Positions 1 to 5,397 of a DNA stretch of 8,578 bases are shown here, piece by piece. The stretch is from the NCBI GenBank assembly GCA_013360825.1, contig JABWAY010000175.1, forward strand, positions 1 through 8,578. Direction: 5' to 3'. The notes beneath the pieces were generated by a model that saw nothing but the letters and a program-made list of their open reading frames with translations, was not told the DNA's origin and searched no databases. This DNA is from Candidatus Brocadiia bacterium. Lineage in GTDB: Bacteria; Planctomycetota; MHYJ01; WSZJ01. The first letter of the stretch is position 1. Each line of letters starts with the position of its first letter. A program made the translations under genes and the position numbers.

Positions 1-655
1 CGGCGAGCGCGCGCAGCACGCCGCCGACTTCTTCCTCCCGGCCGAAGACCCGCGGTTCCCCGCCCGCCGGCTCCGTCGCCACCTCGGGCAGCAGCCGCTC
101 GGTCGTCCGCGTCTGCATCCCGGCGACCTCGGCCGGCGAGTAGAACGGAAGGTCCAGCGTCCGCGTCTCGATCGCACACGCCCCGGCCGCCATCACCTCC
201 ACCAGCCGCCGCGGATTCCCGACCCGCCCGTGCCTCACAAATTCCTGCCGCGCCGCCTGCTCCAGCACCTCCACCCCCCGCTCCACCTTCGGCAGGTACG
301 CCTCCAGCCCCAGCACCGGCACGAATCCCAGCCCCCCGCCCCCCGCCAGCGGCGCCACAAATCCGTCCAGGTCGATCTCCATCGCCGGATGCGTCCATCC
401 GTCCTCCGCCGCCGGCACCGCCACACGCACCGCCACACGCCGGAACGAGAGCGGCGTCGCATCCGGCAGCAGCGCCGAAAGCCGCCCGCGCCGGAGCAGA
501 TGCCGCTCCGCCGCGTCGCGAAACGCCCGGATCAGCCGCTCCCCGTCCGCACAGAACCACGGCGTCTCCGGATACAGCACCGGAAACATCACCCGCGTCC
601 GGTCGCGGGACGCGAACGTGGCGAAGGCAAAGGGGAGCGGAACGAAGTGGGGCAT
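1..655 (-). CDS. Clp-type AAA+ ATPase, N-terminal part (runs off left edge)
   Basis: The reverse strand reads open without a stop from an ATG at 655 to the window edge (218 codons), so the C-terminal part of the gene lies outside. The last residues, VFGREEEVGGVLRAL (about 203-217), match the conserved G-R-E-x-E-hydrophobic block found just before the Walker A loop in Clp/AAA+ ATPases such as ClpA and ClpB. The Walker A itself would lie a few residues beyond the edge. Residues 1-200 do not resemble the double-repeat Clp N domain. They look like a globular alpha/beta domain (for example residues 19-30 and 115-140) followed by a linker. There is no signal peptide, so it is probably cytoplasmic. 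No clear Shine-Dalgarno precedes 655. Codons end in G unusually often (GCG, GTG, CGG, GGG). It is divergent from perR. The AAA+ call rests on one motif; that this is a real gene is much surer. Confidence 0.65.
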   Translation of the reverse strand, partial: MPHFVPLPFAFATFASRDRTRVMFPVLYPETPWFCADGERLIRAFRDAAERHLLRRGRLSALLPDATPLSFRRVAVRVAVPAAEDGWTHPAMEIDLDGFVAPLAGGGGLGFVPVLGLEAYLPKVERGVEVLEQAARQEFVRHGRVGNPRRLVEVMAAGACAIETRTLDLPFYSPAEVAGMQTRTTERLLPEVATEPAGGEPRVFGREEEVGGVLRALA

Positions 656-834
656 GGGGAGGCCATGGAAGCGCTGCGGGCGGGGAGGGGGAAGGAAAAT
701 GGGGGAGACCGGCGGATGCGGACGGGCGAACGCGGGGTTCAGCCCGGTCGGCCGCCCGCGACACGCCCGGGGACCTTCCGGCCGGGTCGCGCGGGGGGCC
801 GCCCAGGGACGGAAATCGGAGTCCACATTGAGTT
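656..834. other. Divergent intergenic region between the AAA+ gene and perR
   Basis: This G-rich stretch separates two divergent genes. It contains purine-rich runs around 684-712 and several GC-rich segments. I see no convincing promoter for the minus-strand gene and no gene of its own. Short open frames here lack a ribosome binding site and coding character. The regulatory signals that can be recognised lie in the AT-richer tip that follows (828-868). Confidence 0.4.
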
Positions 835-860
835 GCAGATAATTCCTATCTGCCTATCAT
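833..860 (+). promoter_or_regulatory. Probable sigma70-like promoter of perR-katG
   Basis: TTGCAG (833-838), a 16-base spacer and TATCAT (855-860, five of six to TATAAT) form the best promoter match upstream of the operon. They lie in the only AT-rich patch of the region. Transcription would begin near 867, almost at the first ATG (869). That implies either a leaderless message for that start or a leader of about 47 bases for the ATG at 914. The -35 match is weak. The placement fits the operator, which overlaps the -35 box and spacer. Confidence 0.4.
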
Positions 861-867
861 TCCTATC
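835..867 (+). promoter_or_regulatory. Candidate PerR/Fur operator with CCTATC repeats
   Basis: GCAGATA-ATTCC-TATCTGC (835-853) is a perfect 7+7 inverted repeat with a 5-base centre. Its total length of 19 bases is the usual size of a Fur-family box. It overlaps a direct repeat: CCTATC occurs at 845-850, 853-858 and 862-867, and ATTCCTATC occurs at 842-850 and 859-867. Fur-family dimers often bind such overlapping AT-rich repeats, and PerR/FurA proteins commonly autoregulate. Binding here would block the predicted promoter. The sequence differs from the B. subtilis PerR consensus, so the identity of the binder is inferred from position. Confidence 0.55.
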
Positions 868-868
868 C

Positions 869-1390
869 ATGAAGCCCGGCGGAAGAGTCGGCACGGCGGA
901 AACGGAGCGGCGCATGGCGCAGTTCCTCGCGACCGCCCGCGAGACCGGTCTCAGGCTGACCCCGCAGCGCCTCGAGATCTTCCGCGAGGTCGCGTCCAGC
1001 CTGGACCACCCGGACGCCGAGGCGGTTCACCGCGCGGTCCATGCCCGGATGCCGACGGTCTCGCTGGACACCGTCTACCGGACGCTGTGGACGCTCAGCG
1101 ATCTGGGCCTGGTCTCGACGCTCGGAGCCCGCCGGGACCGCGTCCGCTTCGATGCCAATCCCCGGAACCATCACCACTGGGTCTGCGTCCGCTGCGGCAT
1201 GACCCGGGACTTCGACGCCGCGGGACTTCACGGACTGCGCCTGCCTCACACCCTGAAAGGGTTCGGCCGCGTCCTGTCGACGCACGTCGAAGCCCGGGGG
1301 GTCTGCAGGGACTGCGCCGGGAAACGTGACGGACCCGAACCCTCATCCACGAGCAGGCCGAATGGCCGAAAGGGACACAACCATGTCTGA
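869..1390 (+). CDS. perR: Peroxide-responsive Fur-family repressor PerR
   Basis: This 173-residue protein is a metal-dependent DNA-binding repressor that senses hydrogen peroxide by metal-catalysed histidine oxidation. The winged-helix domain (about 17-95) holds TPQR (31-34) and the recognition helix DTVYRTL (67-73). The dimerisation domain follows. Structural zinc Cys are 106, 109, 146 and 149. Regulatory-site residues are His47, Asp95, His101, His103 and Asp114. Each equals the B. subtilis PerR residue plus ten (His37, Asp85, His91, His93, Asp104; Cys96/99/136/139). Asp114 favours PerR, since Fur usually has Glu there. A second in-frame ATG at 914 has a GGAG box and would place TPQR at residue 16, as in E. 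coli Fur. It is a serious alternative start, because 869 has no ribosome binding site. About 20 extra residues follow the last Cys pair. The stop overlaps katG, so the two genes are co-transcribed. The family call is sure; the exact start is not. Confidence 0.88.
   Translation: MKPGGRVGTAETERRMAQFLATARETGLRLTPQRLEIFREVASSLDHPDAEAVHRAVHARMPTVSLDTVYRTLWTLSDLGLVSTLGARRDRVRFDANPRNHHHWVCVRCGMTRDFDAAGLHGLRLPHTLKGFGRVLSTHVEARGVCRDCAGKRDGPEPSSTSRPNGRKGHNHV
904..907 (+). promoter_or_regulatory. Possible ribosome binding site for the alternative perR start at 914
   Basis: GGAG lies six bases before the in-frame ATG at 914. The upstream ATG at 869 has only the pyrimidine-rich operator sequence in front of it. 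If this site is used, PerR has 158 residues and an N-terminus aligned with that of E. coli Fur. If it is not used, the gene is probably translated from a nearly leaderless message. Confidence 0.4.
1369..1375 (+). promoter_or_regulatory. katG ribosome binding site
   Basis: AAAGGGA lies seven bases before the ATG at 1383 and inside the end of perR. It decides the katG start in favour of 1383 over the in-frame GTG at 1326 and ATG at 1362, neither of which has a comparable site. Confidence 0.6.
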
Positions 1391-3560
1391 CGGCGGAAAC
1401 ACGAACGTTGCGAAGACGGCTCCGGGGCGCGGCACGACGAACCGGGACTGGTGGCCGAACCAGCTGAACCTGGACGTCCTGCACCAGCACTCCTCCAGGT
1501 CCAACCCGATGGGGAAAGAGTTCAACTACGCGCGGGAATTCAGGAGCCTCGACCTCAAGGCCGTGAAGAAGGACCTCAAGGCCGTGATGACGAAATCCCA
1601 GGACTGGTGGCCCGCGGACTTCGGCCACTACGGCCCCCTCTTCATCCGGATGACCTGGCACAGCGCCGGCACCTACCGCACCGGCGACGGCCGCGGCGGC
1701 GGCGGCAACGGCAGCCAGCGCTTCGCACCCCTCAACAGCTGGCCCGACAACGTGAATCTCGACAAGGCGCGCCGGCTGATCTGGCCGGTCAAGCAGAAGT
1801 ACGGCCGGAAGATCTCCTGGGCGGACCTGCTGATTCTCGCGGGGAACGTGGCGCTGGAGTCGATGGGCTTCAGGACCTTCGGCTTCGCAGGGGGACGCGA
1901 GGACATCTGGGAGCCGGAGAAGGACGTCTCCTGGGGTTCCGAGACCACCTGGCTGGAGGACAAACGCCACGCCGGAGACCGCGACCTCGAACGGCCGCTC
2001 GCCGCGGTGCAGATGGGGCTGATCTACGTCAATCCCGAGGGCCCGAACGGCAACTCCGACCCCCTCGCGGCGGCGCGGGACATCCGCGAGACTTTCGCCC
2101 GCATGGCGATGAACGACGAGGAGACCGTCGCGCTCATCGCGGGCGGCCACTCGTTCGGCAAGGCGCACGGAGCGGGCCCCACGAAGCATGTCGGGCCGGA
2201 ACCCGAGGCGGCCGGCATCGAGGAGCAGGGGATGGGCTGGAAGAGCAGTTTCGGCACGGGGAAGGGGCGCGACGCGATCTCGAGCGGGCTGGAAGTCACC
2301 TGGACCGCCACGCCGACGCGGTGGAGCAACAGTTTCCTCACGAACCTGTTCAAGTACGAATGGGAGATGACGAAGAGCCCGGCGGGGGCGACCCAGTGGC
2401 GGCCGAAGGGCGGCGCGGGCGCGGGGACCGTCCCGGACGCGCACGACCCGTCGAAGCGCCACGTGCCGATGATGCTGACCACCGACCTCTCGCTCCGGTT
2501 CGACCCGGAGTACGGGAAAATCTCGCGGCGCTTCCTGGAGCATCCGGAGCAGCTCGCGGAGGCCTTCTCCCGCGCGTGGTTCAAGCTGACGCATCGCGAC
2601 ATGGGGCCGCGCGCCCGCTACCTCGGCGCGGAGGTGCCGGCGGAGGAACTGATCTGGCAGGACCCGATCCCGGCGGTCAATCACAAGCTCGTCGACGCGA
2701 AGGACGTGGCCGCCCTCAAGGCGAAGATCCTGGCAGCCGGAGTGTCCGTGGCGGACCTGGTCTTCACGGCCTGGGCCTCGGCGTCGACGTTCCGCGGGTC
2801 GGACAAGCGGGGCGGCGCGAACGGCGCCCGGATCCGTCTGGCGCCGCAGAAGGACTGGGCGGTCAACCAGCCTGCCCGGCTCAGCCGGGTGCTCAACGCC
2901 CTGGAGGGGATCCGCACCGCATTCAATGCGAAGGCTGGGAAGAAGCGGATTTCGCTCGCGGACCTGATTGTCCTGGCGGGCGGCGCGGGGATCGAGCAGG
3001 CCGCGAAGAAGGCCGGCCACAAGGTCTCGGTTCCGTTCCGGCCGGGGCGCATGGACGCATCCCAGGAGCAGACCGACGTGGAGTCGTTCTCGGTCCTGGA
3101 ACCGGTGGCGGACGGGTTCCGCAACTACCTCAAGCCGCGGCTGTCCGTTTCCGCCGAGGGGCTGCTGGTGGACCGTGCGCAGCTGCTGACACTGACGGCG
3201 CCGGAGATGACGGTGCTCATCGGCGGCCTGCGGGTCCTGGGCGCCAATACCGGAGGATCGGCGCACGGCGTTCTCACGAAAGAGCCGGGCAGACTCACCA
3301 ACGACTGGTTCGTGAACCTGCTCAACATGGGGACGGAATGGACGCCCTCCTCGAAGGAGGACGGGGTGTTCGAGGGGCGCGACCGCAGGACCGGGGCGGG
3401 CCGGTGGACCGCGACGCGCGTCGACCTGGTCTTCGGCTCGAATTCGCAGCTCCGGGCGCTGGTCGAGGTTTACGCGTCCGCGGACGCGGAGGAAAAGTTC
3501 CTGGGCGACTTCGTCGCGGCCTGGGACAAGGTGATGAATCTGGACCGTTTCGGCGGTTAG
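1383..3560 (+). CDS. katG: Catalase-peroxidase KatG
   Basis: This 725-residue haem enzyme breaks down hydrogen peroxide by catalase and peroxidase reactions in the cytoplasm. It has the normal bacterial length with both peroxidase domains: an active N-terminal one (about 40-415) and a haem-less C-terminal one (about 430-725). The distal triad is Arg89, Trp92 and His93 in RMTWHSAGTYR. The Trp-Tyr-Met cross-link that gives catalase activity is Trp92, Tyr215 (GLIYVNPEGPNG) and Met241 (RMAMNDEE). The proximal His256 (GGHSFGKAHGAG) pairs with Trp307 and Asp368. Ser301 corresponds to Ser315 of the Mycobacterium tuberculosis enzyme. There is no signal peptide. The start at 1383 has a ribosome binding site. 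ATGTCTGA joins it to the perR stop with an 8-base overlap, implying translational coupling and PerR control. No internal promoter is evident. A strong terminator follows. I see no missing catalytic residue. Confidence 0.97.
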   Translation: MSDGGNTNVAKTAPGRGTTNRDWWPNQLNLDVLHQHSSRSNPMGKEFNYAREFRSLDLKAVKKDLKAVMTKSQDWWPADFGHYGPLFIRMTWHSAGTYRTGDGRGGGGNGSQRFAPLNSWPDNVNLDKARRLIWPVKQKYGRKISWADLLILAGNVALESMGFRTFGFAGGREDIWEPEKDVSWGSETTWLEDKRHAGDRDLERPLAAVQMGLIYVNPEGPNGNSDPLAAARDIRETFARMAMNDEETVALIAGGHSFGKAHGAGPTKHVGPEPEAAGIEEQGMGWKSSFGTGKGRDAISSGLEVTWTATPTRWSNSFLTNLFKYEWEMTKSPAGATQWRPKGGAGAGTVPDAHDPSKRHVPMMLTTDLSLRFDPEYGKISRRFLEHPEQLAEAFSRAWFKLTHRDMGPRARYLGAEVPAEELIWQDPIPAVNHKLVDAKDVAALKAKILAAGVSVADLVFTAWASASTFRGSDKRGGANGARIRLAPQKDWAVNQPARLSRVLNALEGIRTAFNAKAGKKRISLADLIVLAGGAGIEQAAKKAGHKVSVPFRPGRMDASQEQTDVESFSVLEPVADGFRNYLKPRLSVSAEGLLVDRAQLLTLTAPEMTVLIGGLRVLGANTGGSAHGVLTKEPGRLTNDWFVNLLNMGTEWTPSSKEDGVFEGRDRRTGAGRWTATRVDLVFGSNSQLRALVEVYASADAEEKFLGDFVAAWDKVMNLDRFGG

Positions 3561-3586
3561 GGTCGCCGGCGAAGAGACTTCGATTG

Positions 3587-3620
3587 AACCGAAGCCGAGT
3601 GATCGGCTTCGGTTTTTTTT
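3587..3620 (+). terminator. Rho-independent terminator of perR-katG
   Basis: AACCGAAGCCGA (3587-3598), loop GTGA and TCGGCTTCGGTT (3603-3614) form a perfect 12-base-pair stem, followed by a run of T to 3620. It lies 26 bases after the katG stop and isolates the operon from the ABC gene downstream. Confidence 0.93.
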
Positions 3621-3654
3621 GGCCTGGAGGGCGTGGAGCCGGCCGCCCGCCGGG

Positions 3655-3674
3655 TGAATCCTGACTGATTCAGT
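3655..3674 (+). promoter_or_regulatory. Overlapping palindromes in the leader, possible operator
   Basis: TGAATC-CTGACT-GATTCA (3655-3672) is a perfect 6+6 inverted repeat. It overlaps ACTGA-T-TCAGT (3664-3674), a second perfect inverted repeat. Both lie in a locally AT-richer patch after the katG terminator and about 200 bases before the microprotein gene. This is the position expected for an operator of that transcription unit. The binder is unknown. Confidence 0.35.
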
Positions 3675-3684
3675 AATCTTTCCC

Positions 3685-3713
3685 TTGCGCTCCCTTCGCC
3701 GGACCCGTAACCT
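3685..3713 (+). promoter_or_regulatory. Weak sigma70-like promoter candidate for the microprotein-ABC unit
   Basis: TTGCGC (3685-3690), a 17-base spacer and TAACCT (3708-3713) are properly spaced but match only three of six bases in each box. A promoter somewhere between 3621 and 3877 is required, because the katG terminator lies upstream. This is the best candidate I see. Confidence 0.25.
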
Positions 3714-3720
3714 CCAGGAG

Positions 3721-3810
3721 ATGCCTTCCACTTCCCGCCGCACGCCGATCGCCATGCGCTGTCCCGGGGCCGTCCCCCGGGGCCGGCGCTCCCTGCGCGC
3801 CACACCCTGA
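3721..3810 (+). CDS. Doubtful 29-codon leader ORF
   Basis: ATG at 3721 opens 29 codons ending in TGA at 3810. The peptide is Arg/Pro-rich (starting MPSTSRRTPIAMRCPG) with no recognisable domain. AGGAG touches the ATG with no spacer, which is poor for initiation. The frame contains a GC-rich hairpin, so it could be a translated leader that controls the downstream genes. Chance in high-GC DNA is as likely. Confidence 0.15.
   Translation: MPSTSRRTPIAMRCPGAVPRGRRSLRATP
3761..3785 (+). repeat. GC-rich hairpin and duplicated 10-mer in the leader
   Basis: CCCGGGG (3763-3769) and CCCCGGG (3775-3781) can pair around a 5-base loop. A G-C pair (3761/3783) and a G-T pair (3762/3782) extend the stem. 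The 10-mer CCCGGGGCCG also occurs twice directly (3763-3772 and 3776-3785). No T run follows, so it is not a normal terminator. It could act as a leader RNA structure. Confidence 0.35.
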
Positions 3811-3877
3811 GGACCGGCCCCTCCCCGCGCGCCGTCAAACCCGATCGCCGTCACCCCCGAACCGGAGCCTCACTTCC

Positions 3878-3967
3878 ATGACCGAACTTCTCGTCGCCCT
3901 CGTCGCGCTGGCCGCCGCCGTCGCCGTGGCGGCACTGTACGGCCGCCACGACGGAGAACTCCTCTGA
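3878..3967 (+). CDS. 29-residue single-span membrane microprotein
   Basis: ATG at 3878 opens 29 codons ending in TGA (3965-3967). The peptide starts MTELLVALVALAAAV and has one hydrophobic, Ala/Val/Leu-rich segment at about residues 4-20, long enough for one membrane span. A charged tail follows (YGRHDGELL). GGAG (3864-3867) lies ten bases before the start. About 80 percent of codons end in G or C, as in the neighbours. The stop lies 8 bases before the ABC ATPase ATG, so the two are probably co-translated. Size and layout recall KdpF, the 29-residue membrane peptide of the Kdp potassium pump, but I see no sequence kinship and the partner here is an ABC ATPase. The role is unknown; stabilising or regulating a membrane complex is inference. 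Chance cannot be excluded for so short a frame. Confidence 0.5.
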   Translation: MTELLVALVALAAAVAVAALYGRHDGELL

Positions 3968-3975
3968 CGGTCCTG

Positions 3976-4788
3976 ATGCGCGCCGAGCCCGACGCCACCG
4001 CCCTGGAACTCCCCAGGTTGTCGCTGCGTGGGGTCTCGAAGCGATTCGGGAGCCTGGCGGCGGTCGAGGGGATCACCCTGGACGTCCGGCGCGGGGAGTT
4101 TCTCTCGCTGCTGGGGCCGTCGGGGTGCGGCAAGTCGACCGTCCTGCACATGATCGCCGGATTCGAACGGCCGGACGCGGGGACGATCGAGATCGACGGG
4201 CGGCCCGTGACGGGCCCGGGGAAGGACCGACTTGTGATCTTTCAGGAACCCGGGTTGATGCCCTGGCTGACCGTCGCGGAAAACGCGGGGTTCGGGCTGC
4301 CGCGGAAGCCGCGGGAGCTGTACGAGGAAACGGTGCGGAACCTGCTCCGTCTGGTGCACCTGGAGCGGTTCGGGGAGATGCTGCCCCACCAGCTGTCCGG
4401 GGGGATGAAGCAGCGCGCGGCGCTCGCCCGGGCGATCGCCGTCGATCCCGACGTCCTCCTCATGGACGAGCCGTTCGCGGCGCTCGACCCCCAGACGCGG
4501 GAGATGCTCCACGGGGACCTCCAGGAGATCTGGATGGGGACCCGCAAGACGGTCGTCTTCGTGACCCACTCGGTCGAGGAGGCGGTGAGGCTCTCCGACC
4601 GCGTCGCGATCCTCGCGACCCATCCCGGGCGCGTGCGGCGCGTGATCCCGATCGACCTTCCCCACCCGAGGGACTTCAACTCCGCGGAAATCGCCGGGAT
4701 CCGGCGCGAGATCCGCGAGGAGATGCGGGAAGAGATGGCGGCGATCGCGCGGGGAAGAGACGGAGCCCCGGGTCCGGAGCGCCGATAG
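3976..4788 (+). CDS. ABC transporter ATP-binding protein, nitrate/sulfonate/taurine class
   Basis: This 270-residue ATPase would power an importer from the cytoplasmic face of the membrane. Motifs in order are Walker A GPSGCGKST (47-55), Q-loop Gln90 in FQEPGLMPWLTV, signature LSGGMKQR (140-147), Walker B LLMDEP (161-166), the D-loop ALD (169-171) and switch His198 in VTHSVEEA. The FQEPGLMPW and THSVEEA versions are typical of the NrtD/SsuB/TauB family, which imports nitrate, sulfonates, taurine, thiamine precursors and similar small compounds, so the substrate cannot be named. An Arg/Glu-rich helix (243-258) closes the protein. The ATG at 3976 follows the microprotein stop by 8 bases and lacks a good Shine-Dalgarno, which suggests coupling. 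No permease or periplasmic binding protein gene is adjacent, although family operons normally include both. Partners must be encoded elsewhere, or the operon has broken up. Confidence 0.93.
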   Translation: MRAEPDATALELPRLSLRGVSKRFGSLAAVEGITLDVRRGEFLSLLGPSGCGKSTVLHMIAGFERPDAGTIEIDGRPVTGPGKDRLVIFQEPGLMPWLTVAENAGFGLPRKPRELYEETVRNLLRLVHLERFGEMLPHQLSGGMKQRAALARAIAVDPDVLLMDEPFAALDPQTREMLHGDLQEIWMGTRKTVVFVTHSVEEAVRLSDRVAILATHPGRVRRVIPIDLPHPRDFNSAEIAGIRREIREEMREEMAAIARGRDGAPGPERR

Positions 4789-4797
4789 TCCCGGGGC
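4765..4797 (+). other. Stem-loop across the ABC ATPase stop codon
   Basis: GCCCCGGG (4765-4772) and CCCGGGGC (4790-4797) are a perfect 8-base-pair stem around a 17-base loop that contains the TAG stop (4786-4788). No T run follows. It could slow Rho or exonucleases at the end of the message, but the intergenic gap to the next gene is only 48 bases and read-through is possible. Confidence 0.3.
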
Positions 4798-4836
4798 CGC
4801 GGGGGCGTGGTACGCTTCCGGCCCGGAGGATCCGCC

Positions 4837-5388
4837 ATGCCGCAGCTGCCACACGATCGTCGCCCGGCCGCCCGCCTGCTGACCGCCGCCGCCCTGACCG
4901 TCGCCGCCTGCGGCGCCGGTTGCGGGCCGCCGGACACGTCGCGCGGGATCATGAATCCCCGAAAGGAGAAAATCTACCAGGGCGCGATGGGCGCCTGCGA
5001 GGCGGACACCGCGGCCTCCGTCTCGATGATCGGCCCGATGGGCGCCCCGAGGAGCCATCCGCTCCGGCTGAAATCGCCCTGCGCGACCCGAGCGGACCTG
5101 GAGGCGGTCATGGGCCCCGCGGACATCAGCGAGCCGGCGCGTGTGAGCTACGTGATCGAGGGCGGGATGGGGAAGGAGGCCGAGGAGGACAACCTCAGGC
5201 TGGTCTGGCAGGAGCCGGACTCGCGCTGGGAGAGCTACGGCCCGGAGGGGGTCCGGAAGACCGGTTACCGCGAGATCGTCACCGCGTACCTGGACCGGGA
5301 GGGACGCCTCAAGCGTCTCGTCATCGTCCACCCTGTCGGGACCGAGACCATCGAGCGCCACTCGTCCCTCTGGCGCTGGATCGGCTGA
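4837..5388 (+). CDS. Predicted lipoprotein of unknown function, possibly BamE/SmpA-like
   Basis: This 183-residue protein has a basic start (Arg8, Arg9, Arg13), a hydrophobic segment at about 14-24 and a lipobox VAAC ending at Cys25. A second possible one (GAGC) ends at Cys29. It is therefore probably cleaved by signal peptidase II and lipid-anchored outside the inner membrane. The mature part has two more Cys (54 and 82). Residues 83-95 (ATRADLEAVMGPA) suggest a helix. The later LVWQ, YREIVTAYLDREGRLKRLVIV suggest strands with a turn. This order faintly resembles the SmpA/OmlA (BamE) fold; I do not regard that as established. The ATG at 4837 is preceded by GGAGGA with six bases of spacing, which outranks an in-frame GTG at 4807. 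It follows the ABC gene by 48 bases and may be co-transcribed. It is not a typical binding protein. Confidence 0.82.
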   Translation: MPQLPHDRRPAARLLTAAALTVAACGAGCGPPDTSRGIMNPRKEKIYQGAMGACEADTAASVSMIGPMGAPRSHPLRLKSPCATRADLEAVMGPADISEPARVSYVIEGGMGKEAEEDNLRLVWQEPDSRWESYGPEGVRKTGYREIVTAYLDREGRLKRLVIVHPVGTETIERHSSLWRWIG

Positions 5389-5397
5389 TCGCGATCA
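5386..5397. repeat. 12-base palindrome formed by two convergent stop codons
   Basis: TGATCGCGATCA is perfectly self-complementary. Its first three bases are the stop of the lipoprotein gene, and its last three, read on the other strand, are the stop of the aminopeptidase gene. The two reading frames are separated by only six bases. No intrinsic terminator is present in either direction. Confidence 0.8.

Noticed and set aside
230..868. N-terminal extension of perR back to 230
   Set aside because: The extension is antisense to the AAA+ gene, His/Arg/Pro-rich and lacks family similarity. It would also place the operator inside the coding sequence.
1451..3664. A 737-codon plus-strand frame overlapping katG
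   Set aside because: It is out of frame with katG, has Arg/Gly/Pro-rich low-complexity composition, and runs through the katG terminator.
1095..3854. A 919-codon open frame on the minus strand opposite katG
   Set aside because: It is antisense to a gene with a complete set of KatG catalytic residues. The peptide is Arg/Pro/Val-rich with no domain, typical of a shadow frame in high-GC DNA.
4741..4748. GCGATCGC octamer
   Set aside because: It lies in the coding sequence as an ordinary Ala-Ile-Ala codon run. One copy is not a repeat family.
3835..5361. A 508-codon minus-strand frame opposite the ABC ATPase and lipoprotein genes
   Set aside because: It has no ribosome binding site or domain, and the opposite strand encodes all ABC ATPase motifs in order.
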